A DNA stretch of 10,338 bases from Temnopleurus reevesii. Its lineage: Eukaryota; Echinodermata; Echinoidea; Temnopleuroida; Temnopleuridae. Both the position numbers and the translations under genes were made by a program. Location: the NCBI GenBank assembly GCA_036244855.1, contig BQKZ01006250.1, positions 1 to 10,338 on the forward strand. The letters are read 5' to 3'. Under the pieces are notes generated by a model. It did no database searches and had not been told where the DNA came from. It saw only the letters and a list, made by a program, of their open reading frames with translations. The first letter of the stretch is position 1. Every line of letters begins with the position of its first letter. Shown here piece by piece: positions 1 through 8,639 of the stretch.

Positions 1-74
1 GCGAAATGAAGCATACCCAGTTCCTATTGAAGGTAAATATTCATGTGATTTTCTGTTCGGCAATCCTCGCAATT

Positions 75-111
75 AAAATGGCTGCCGACAGTTTGGCTCA
101 CAACCGGAAGT
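75..111 (+). promoter_or_regulatory. YY1-like and ETS-like motif pair
   Basis: AAAATGGCTGCC (75-86) resembles a YY1 site and ACCGGAAGT (103-111) is a near-ideal ETS site, 16 bases apart. Such pairs are typical of housekeeping promoters in animals. The ATG inside the YY1-like site opens only a 15-codon frame, so it is not a gene start. Whether this drives the transporter, a gene to the left, or nothing is unknown. Confidence 0.3.
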
Positions 112-271
112 CATGTCGATCATGACGGACCGACTTTAAATAATATTGTGATTTATTTGTTGTAATTGTGCGGAAGCTCAAATTAGCTGAGAGCTTACGT
201 GAGGAATTGATTGGATTTTCGGCTACCCCCAAGTAGTTTGGATGGAAAAGTATTTCTAGCACACCTCAAAA

Positions 272-487
272 TTCCACAATCATACAACACACACTAAGGG
301 GGTGTTGTGCAAAATCAAATGCAAATCAACTGCAACTTTGCAAAATGTAACGCACATTTTCATTCGTGCACGGTATGCGTATTTAACAAGACGCTCATGA
401 ATCAATGATTTTAAATGGCACGTTCCAATCAACAGCAACTTGCGATCAATTGCAACTTTTAAACAACACCCCCCTAAGTGTGGAAGT
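272..487. repeat. MITE-like element, copy 1
   Basis: The ends are inverted: ACTAAGGGGGTGTTG on the left (293-307) and CAACACCCCCCTAAG on the right (464-478), with TTCCACA (272-278) and TGTGGAA further out. The interior repeats the words ATCAACTGCAACTTT and ATCAATTGCAACTTT and has no coding capacity. A related interior lies at 7061-7205. Short length, inverted ends and a second genomic copy fit a non-autonomous DNA transposon. A TA target duplication next to the G-run is possible, but the exact ends are uncertain. Confidence 0.6.
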
Positions 488-1040
488 TTTAGACATTTTT
501 GAATTACTTTTTCCTTCCAAAGTTACTCTAAATTTTGCCAATCTTTTTCTCCAATTAAAAATTGAGAAAATTATTTCAAAATACGTCATGTTAAGTCAGG
601 CCTAGAATTTTTACCATTATCTTTTATGTTAACAAAAATATGTTTATTGTCATAACAAGTCAAATTTGCAATGTGCCATTGGTTGATATTTGTGTGTTGT
701 TGACATTACTCGCGTAAAGTTAAAAGAGACCTCTGCGCGCCATCTTATCAGAACTGTTTATTGCATGCCATTTGTGTTTGTTATGGCACTTATGTTATGG
801 CATAGTTTTTCTTAACACAAGAGATAACACTGTTTCCAGAATTTGGGCTCACTGCATTATAACGTTGTGTTAGTGCTCTTTTCTCCTTTCTGTACGGATG
901 TAGACAGAAAAATCCAATTGGTTTAGAGCTGATATAACACTAACACCACTCCTGGATGCAATTTGGCAGACAAACCACCGTATACAGAAAAGTTCAATTC
1001 TGAAATTTTCATCCAATACGTGCCTTTACGGTTGTTAATA
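488..1040. other. 5' flank without recognisable gene
   Basis: AT-rich sequence with no supported exon. The one item of note is GCGCGCCATCTTA (735-747), whose reverse complement TAAGATGGCGCGC fits a YY1 site. An open frame across 963-1214 (83 codons) matches no family I recognise and overlaps the promoter-like motifs that follow, so I do not call it a gene. Confidence 0.4.
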
Positions 1041-1043
1041 TCA

Positions 1044-1086
1044 GGGAGCATCATGGGTAGTTTCTCGTACGGAAGTGATCTCGCGA
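1044..1086. promoter_or_regulatory. Promoter-like cluster: ZNF143/Staf-like, ETS, TCTCGCGA
   Basis: Three motifs common in vertebrate housekeeping promoters fall within 43 bases. The reverse complement of 1044-1062 is AACTACCCATGATGCTCCC, close to the ZNF143/Staf site. ACGGAAGTG (1069-1077) is an ETS site. TCTCGCGA (1079-1086) is eight bases of the TCTCGCGAGA promoter element. The cluster is about 0.57 kb upstream of the first coding exon, where a promoter with a non-coding first exon would be expected. The role is inferred from motif content alone. Confidence 0.4.
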
Positions 1087-1225
1087 AGTGTAAAATGCGC
1101 ACACGGGTGTTTATCAGAAAAGGCATGTATTCTGTGCACGAGAATGAGTTTCATATCAAAAAAGACAAATTTGGTTCGCTCTCGTGGTCCATCCATGAGA
1201 CAGAAGACTTTTGACACATTTTACG
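1087..1225 (+). other. Possible non-coding first exon of the transporter
   Basis: A donor-like TTACG|GTAGGT ends at 1225, downstream of the motif cluster and 385 bases before the acceptor of coding exon I. If spliced there, the frame entering 1611 has a TGA at 1196-1198 and no ATG after it, which would make ATG 1653 the first in-frame start. The 5' boundary is arbitrary. Several out-of-frame ATGs would act as upstream starts. Confidence 0.22.
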
Positions 1226-1610
1226 GTAGGTAATAGCGATACCAACGCTCACTTCTTTGTCACACAGTTTTTTGTTTGCAATATTCATGACTCTATAAAT
1301 GTCTCATTTATGGCAAATTTTGGTGGAAAAATTATACACTTTTACCAGAACTTCACTTGATCTTTGAATTGTTAAAGTTTGAAATGTTCTATTTTTTTAA
1401 ATGTAAAAACTTATCTGCTTAACATTGATTTCTGAAGACAGACATTCATTAATTTCTTTGATTCCATTTTTGTAAATATTGTATGTCTCCTAGTTTAAAA
1501 TCATTCATAGCTCATTCAAGCGATGTGAGCATTTAATCAAAATGTATAATGGCCCTCTATAAATCTCATGTATTATTATTATCATTATTATTATTTGTCT
1601 TCCCTGACAG

Positions 1611-1755
1611 GGGTTTACTCTTAATATCCAATCACTTAGAGACGGAGACGATATGGCGAAGGTACGCTACTCCATGCCGTTTTGGCGCTTCAGTACGTTT
1701 GCACGGTTTCTCGTATTCTTGGATGGTTCTGCATCCCTTGCCTTGTGGGTCACAG
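1611..1755 (+). CDS. Coding exon I: 5'UTR end and N-terminus
   Basis: The acceptor is a pyrimidine-rich tract ending CCCTGACAG at 1610 and the donor is CACAG|GTGAGT after 1755. Coding starts at ATG 1653, with G at -3 and +4 (good initiation context), and gives 34 codons plus one base (phase 1). The peptide runs [20 protein letters not shown] and on to LALWVT. Residues 16-36 are hydrophobic and probably form the first TMD0 helix. The exon is open in frame back to 1611, so an upstream start is not excluded from this exon alone. The phase-1 end joins exon II exactly. Confidence 0.82.
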
Positions 1756-1819
1756 GTGAGTTTACCACATACATCTGTTGCATTCAATAATAGTAATAAT
1801 AATAATTATAATGATAATA

Positions 1820-1868
<49 letters not shown>

Positions 1869-1897
1869 CGATGATGATGATGATGATGATGATGATG

Positions 1898-1929
<32 letters not shown>

Positions 1930-4900
1930 GATAATAATATTAGATGCAGTTTATATAGCGCAAATATCCACTCTGCTGAGTGCTCAAGGCGCTTTGCATT
2001 ATTATTACCCTGGCTTTAGCCTGGCGTACACTTGTGCACTTGGCATTTCAAGGAATAAATATTCCTGCCAGGTACCCATTCACCTCACCTGGGTTGAGTG
2101 CAGCACAATGTGGATGAATTTTATGCTGAAGGAAATTAATGCTGTGGATGGGATTCGAGCCTAAGACCCTCTTGTTGAAAGGCAAGAGTCATGACCACTA
2201 CACCACAGCACTTTTATGACGATGAATTGAGTTTCATTTGAATTTATTTATTGCTATAATTTACATTACATATTTTACTGTGTTAAACATAAACATACAG
2301 ATAGTGGCATGTTCCGATTATGGTGTTTTGCCAATATCCATACAGATACAGATGAATTACATAGATTTTACAATTGTTATAATTTTGCAAATTGGTTGTG
2401 ATTGGTTCGAATTGGTATTTAAAATAGAAAGAAAATTGTGGCCTGGGCCATAACTAACAACGAGGCAACCAGTTGATAAGAAAATTCATGATATCTTTGT
2501 GACACGTAAAATTATTTCCTTTCTATCTCACAACATCTCATCATACCTTTCTTAGTTCGTATCCTGTATATGTTAGTTTTTATGTTTATTTGTAATGTGC
2601 CATTTTGTATGTACGGTGTTTTTTATAAATGAAAGTAACAACGTGTATGAATAAACTCACTTTAAAATGCAGGTTTTTATGTTTGCACACTACAGTGCTA
2701 GATATTTTGAAAATGTTTGTATACTAGTATTGAACATGATGGTTGGAATGTGTTTTAAATGAGCTCTTATAATGACATGAGACTAGAATAACAGGAAGCG
2801 TCGTCGAATGACATTGCTGCAATAAATATTTAATCTTCAGTCATTAGATGCATGAACGATGGTCAAAGGAAGTATTAAACCATATTTTCACATTTATTGT
2901 GTCGAAATGGAATGATGCAATAGAGGGGAACTAACCTCATGCTCTAATTGAATGAGGAAAAAGCAGATCTATGAACAAACTGAAAATTTTAGCAAAATCG
3001 GACAACCCATTCAAAAGTTATGAATTCTCAAATTCACATAGATTTGATGATCACTGCCGCTCATGGGGATCTGTGAGATTGGCAACACTCACTGAATCTG
3101 TGACGTCATGTCGGACAACTTCTCATTCACTTTGTACATATGATTTTTAAAAATGGATTAATGTCAAATTTAGAATAGGGTTGCAACATGATTCTTTTCA
3201 AAATACATGCAGAATCGAAAAAGAAATACTGTAGCTCAACCGAAAATTTACATTTTGTTGACTCTTCCGAAAAAAAAGAGAAAATGTGAAATTTTGTATA
3301 CAGAGTGAATGAAGAGTTGTCCGATATTACGTCACAATTCCGTCGACTTTGCCGATTGCAGGGATCCCCATCTGGGGTAGTGATTGTTATATCTCTGTGG
3401 CTTTGAAAACTCATAACTTTTGAACGGGTTGTCCGATTTTGCTCAAATTTTCAGTCTTTTCATCTGATTTTTCTTCATTCAATGAGAGCAAGATAATTCC
3501 AGGGGTTGGTTCCCTTTCAGCGGTACTGTAACTCCTGAGCTCACAATTGGCATGTTTGTCTGGGGTTTTTCTATAGGGATATCTATGACCAGTGTATAGG
3601 GACCTTTGAACTTAAAGAAAATAGCCAAGCTCCATTAATGGTTGATAAGCAATTAGGTGCAAACACATGAATGGAAATAAAAGGTTGTTGACATTTGTCT
3701 GTAAGAATTTAAATATTTGCTCAGAGGTATTTTCTGTGTTCTACTGTCTGTTTGGGGGAATTATAGTGCTTTGCGCATTACTTGTAATTTCAAACTATTT
3801 ATCATTTTTATGTAACAGGTTTCATTTTAAACTTTGGTGATTTTGATCTTCATTCATTTTCAGACTATTCAGGGTACATGTATTGTGTGTGAATTTGAAG
3901 AAATTCAAATAATGTCCAAATTCCTTGTGATAGCTAAGGTAACCAAACGTTTAGTGGACAATGATAATTCTATATTCATAAAGCGCATTAAACTTTCTCT
4001 AAATTTTCTCGAAGTACTGGACTATCCCTTTAATGCATCTTTTTTATTTAACAAAAAAAACTATCCTACATGTAGGTGGTCGTACAGCCTACCTCGAGAA
4101 TAGTGTCACAAAATGAACTACCGGTATCCTTGGATCCACATTCGAGCTGGCAATGCTCGGCCTCTTTAAGATGCTGTTTCTATGTTATGCCTTCACAAAG
4201 ATGGAAGACTATTCCCTTAGCACTGCTGGAATACCNGATGCATGAACGATGGTCAAAGGAAGTATTAAACCATATTTTCACATTTATTGTGTCGAAATGG
4301 AATGATGCAATATATATATAGTAATTTATAGAGGGGAACTAACCTCGTGCTCTAATTGAATGAGGAAAAGTCAGATGAACAAACGGAAAATTTGAGCAAA
4401 ATCGGACAACCCATTCAAAAGTTATGAATTTTTAAATGCACATAGATTTGACGATCACTGATTGGCAACACTCACTGAATCTGTGATGTCATGTCGGACA
4501 ACTTCTCATTCACTTTGTACATATGATTTTTTAAAATGGATTAATGTCAAATTTAGAATAAGGTTGCAACATGATTCTTTTCAAAATATGTGCAGAATCG
4601 AAAAAGAAAGAAACACTATAGCTCAACTGAAAATTTGCATTTTGTTGACTCTTCCGAAAAAAAGAGAAAATATGAAATTTTGTATACAGAGTGAATGAGG
4701 AGTTGTCAGATACATGTATGACGTCACAGAATTTGCCGATCGCACAGATCCCCATCAAGGTTATTGATTGTTATATCTCTGTGGCTTTGAAAATTCATAA
4801 CTTTTGAACAGGTTGTCCGATTTTGCTCAAATTTTAATTTTTTCATCTGATTTTTCTTCATTCAATGAGAGCAAGATAATTCCAGGGGTTGGTTCCCCTT

Positions 4901-7900
4901 TAATGGTACTGTAACTCCTGAGCTCACAATTGGCATGTTTGTCTGGGGTTTTTCTATGGGGATATCTATCACCAGTGTATTGGGACCTTTGAACTTAAAG
5001 AATATAGCCAAGCTCTATTAATGGTTGATAAGCATTTAGGTGCAAACATATGAATGGAAATAAAAGGTTATTGACATTTGTCTTTTAGAATTTAAATATT
5101 TGCTAGGGTACAGTATTTCTATGGTTTACTTTGGGGAATTTTAGTGCTTTGAAATGAGAACATATTTTGCACATTAGTGTGACAAATAGTACCTCCAAAC
5201 TATTTACTTATGTAACAGGTTTCATTTAAAACTTTGGTGATTTTGATCTCTATTCATATTACTATAACTATTCAGGTTATTTTGCTTAAGTTTGAATCTA
5301 TTTAGGCTATCCCCATCTGATGCATTTCAAATTTTTATCCTTTTTAAACTCTCCCAGGTGGTCACACAGCCTACCTCGAGAGCAGTGTCACAAAATGGAC
5401 TATCCTGGGATCAACATTTGAGCTGGTAATGCTGGGCCGGATGGAGATGCTGTTTCTATTCTATGCCTTTACAAAGATGGAGGACTATTCCTTAGCACTG
5501 CTGGACTACCCATTTTATGCAGCTCTCATCTTTTATAATCTTTTATAATCTTTGATCTTTTATGTTTTTTACTTTCTTAGGTGGTCACACAGCATATTTA
5601 GAAAGCAGTGTCACGAAATGGACTATCCTTGGATCAACATTCGAGCTGGCAATGCTCGGCCTGTTTAAGATGCTGTTTCTATTCTATGCCTTCACAAAGA
5701 TGGAGGACTACTCCCTCGCCCTGCTGGACTATCCTTTTGATGCACCTCTAAAGTCTTGGAAGAAGGCTAGCCACATCTTCACTATCTTTTTCAGTCTACT
5801 CAGTTTGGCATACACAGCAACCAAGGTAATGCCTAAATCTTGTTGACTTTGAATGAAATAAATGAAAAATTAGATAAACAGTGGATGATCATTTTAATGT
5901 CCAAATAGAAACAAAGAACTCCACCTTAGTTCCTCAGTAGTGTTCTAATCAAAGCCAGATACTCTGATAAGCAAGTTACAGTCATGTTCTCTGGATTAAA
6001 TTAAATGTATTTCAACTCTACTCTAACTGGGGGAGGGGGGGGGGGTATAAAATTGACACTCTCCCTCCACAAATTTTGTAATAGCTTTGCATGCAAATTT
6101 GTTTTTTTCTGCTAGACTCACTGACCTTTTTACTGTCAAGATTTGTGCAATGTTTAAGAAAATATTCATGAAAAAGAATTGGTCAGAAATTGCCCAGTGA
6201 GAATTGAATTAATGTACAGTCAAATGGAGGGGCTTATCTAGGACTTGTTGATGGGGGTAGAACCAAGGGGGAATCGAAAAAGGAAATTCTTCCCCATCAA
6301 TGGCTTGGCGAACTCCCCAAAATAAAACAAAGAAGGCTGTATAATTATTTTTCATTTTGTTATCTTTCATTCTGTGACAGGGTGGCCTGGTGCTAAACGC
6401 CATCCTCAACGACCCGACATACATCCAAATGCACATCACCTATAACATCCTGGTGATATCCTCGGTAGCCTTTTCGCTGCTAGAGTTGATCACCTCGTTG
6501 ACAGGACCGTACTTCATGCGCAAACTCCAGATCATCAGGATTGAACACAGGCTCAATGACGATGAGGAAGAGAAGAAAGAGAAGAAAGAATCCGCAGCTA
6601 ATCTGGGTAGAGTGATGGCACTCGCAAAACCTGTAAGTTGTACTTGAACGGGTGGTGGGGGGAGGGGGAATGTACTTCCAAAATTTTCTAACAAGTGAAA
6701 AAAAAAAAGAGAAAGTTTGTACATAAAATTAANAAGCCCTGTCAAGTATACGGACAGTTCGCTCCTTCTCTGGGGAACCCAAGGCCATTGACAGCTATCA
6801 GAAGGAGATTGACAAGAGTTATCATTATGGGAAGTTGATCGCAGCAGCCAATGGTGTTTTCAATGGGATTGTGGGGATCGTTATGCAGGTGGGTAGATAG
6901 ATGGATTGGTGGATGGATGGATGGATGGATGGAGGGTGTATGGGTGGGTGTGAGGAACTGTGGAAAGTTGATAGCTGCAGCCAGTGGGGTTTTCAATGTT
7001 GAGGGATGGATGGAGGGACGGATTGATAGATGGATGAATGAAGAAGGGTAGATGTGTGCAGTGTTGTTCAAACCAACTGCAAATCAACTGCAACTTTGCA
7101 ATTTCTAACACACATTTTTATTTGTGCACAGTATGCGCATTTAAACATGACGCGCATGAAACAATTATTTTAATTGGCACGTGCCAATCAACTGCAACTT
7201 GTAATAGTGTAATGAGTAGATCAATAGATTTATCAATGTTATGGGTGAATGGATAAATATAAAATAATTAGGGGATACATTGATTGGGATTGTTAAATAG
7301 GTGGGTGGATGTATTGATGGATACATGTAGATCTGGAAATAGGAGTATAGAACGATTTGTTGCAAAATATGGAGTTCCGAATGCTAATATGTTCATTTTT
7401 TCATCCTTTGTCAGTCATTCTCACATTGCTTCAATAATTTTGTTTGTATGTTTTTAGGGAGCTATAGCTTTGGTCCTGTGGTACGGAGGCAAGCTGGTTC
7501 ATATTAATATAACAGATCCAACAAAAGGCATCACTGTTGGCCAACTTACGTGTGAGTACAACCATTTCAATTCTTTAAAAATTCAACAGGATTCACAATG
7601 TCATATTGTAGTTCTTTTGCAAATAATGATAGTTTGTTGTTTTTAGCTGTATTTGCTTCAAATCATTTTAATTGTGTAGGTGGGAGCAGTGCTATATTTT
7701 AGTGACACTTTGGATTTTGGCAGTATCATTGCAATCCAGAAAACTGTGCAATAAACATCACACATGATTAGAACAAGAAGATGACTTGTTGATATATACA
7801 TTTTCATACTAGAGTATTGTTAATTCATCCAAGTAAGCAAACTCAGTATAAGAGAAGTATCAAGAAGGCAAGTATGCATACTTAATGTAAAATTCACATG

Positions 7901-8579
7901 TTTATGGCCATTACAATCGGACGAATTGCTTCATTCCATTCTTGATTTAAAATCATGGTTTGGACTGAGCAAATCCAAAACATAATTTCACCACACCACT
8001 GTTATAGAAGAACTTGGAATCATGAATGGTCCTTGATCCTCTTCTAACTTCCTCCCTTTCAACAGCTTTCATGCTTTACACCTTGAACGTTGCCATGGCA
8101 TTTGCCTTCCTCTCCGCCCTCTATGGTGACTTTATGAAAGCTGTCGGAGCTTCGGAGAGGATCTTTGGTTTGATGGACAGGAAGCCGGAGATTGGGGAAG
8201 AAGGAGGAGAGGAGATCATGGATTTCACCGGAGAGATTGCTCTAGAAGCGGTCAGCTTCACTTATCCTTCGAGACCAGAAAATAAGATATTGCAGGTTAG
8301 TCAGAGGATGATGGTGATGATAATGTGATGTTGATGAAATGATGATGATGATGATGATGGTAGTGGTAGTGGTGGTGATGGAGATGATGATGATGATGAC
8401 GATGATAAAAATTGTGTTGGGGATGGGGATGACGATGGTGATGGTGATGATGATGATGAAAATGATAATGGTAGGTTGTGATGACGGTTAGTCAAAGCAT
8501 ATTGGTGGTGATGGTGGTGGTGGTGGTGATGGTGATAATGAAGATGATGATGATAATGAAGATTACAATGATGATGACA

Positions 8580-8639
<60 letters not shown>

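Larger units (their letters stand above)
2847..4235. repeat. 1.3-kb direct repeat, unit A
   Basis: 2847-2920 matches 4237-4310 base for base, and similarity then continues through a fold-back element, a shared flank (words such as CTCACAATTGGCATGTTTGT and GGTTTCATTT), and an exon II-like segment ending at 4235. Unit A is longer than unit B, mainly because 3880-4075 has about 115 extra bases. It ends exactly at the N at 4236. Confidence 0.9.
4237..5507. repeat. 1.3-kb direct repeat, unit B
   Basis: Begins directly after the N at 4236 with the same word (GATGCATGAACGATGG) found at 2847, and runs collinearly with unit A to about 5507, the homologue of the last base of unit A. It has an 18-base TA-rich insertion at 4311-4328. 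Local similarity varies from identical to clearly diverged with indels. Confidence 0.9.

Noticed and set aside
1..45. Possible exon end at TTGAAG|GTAAAT (position 33)
   Set aside because: Only a donor-like word; no frame or acceptor can be tested at the window edge.
405..605. 66-codon open frame starting in the MITE-like element
   Set aside because: Begins inside the repeat and runs into AT-rich DNA; the words it shares with 7165-7365 come from the element's second copy.
963..1214. 83-codon open frame MADKPPYTEKF and on, with an antisense partner
   Set aside because: No recognisable family, no splice or promoter support for that frame, and it overlaps the promoter-like motifs; kept only as possible untranslated exon territory.
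1549..2164. Open frames encoding poly-Asp and poly-Met proteins
   Set aside because: They are translations of the (GAT)n tract crossing exon I, its donor and the SINE; the real frame at 1653 is different and ends at the donor.
2149..2211. Possible functional tRNA gene on the minus strand
   Set aside because: A and B boxes are present but the stems of a cloverleaf are not, and the sequence runs on into a SINE body and tail.
3127..4758. Two similar minus-strand frames sharing [16 protein letters not shown]
   Set aside because: Both come from the same place in the two fold-back elements; the similarity reflects the DNA repeat, not a protein family.
6029..6052. TATA-like TATAAAATT after a G-run
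   Set aside because: It lies within intron 2 between two well-supported exons with nothing downstream resembling a start; probably chance.
6741..7111. Minus-strand frames rich in HPSIHPS
   Set aside because: Antisense translations of the GGAT minisatellite and exon IV.
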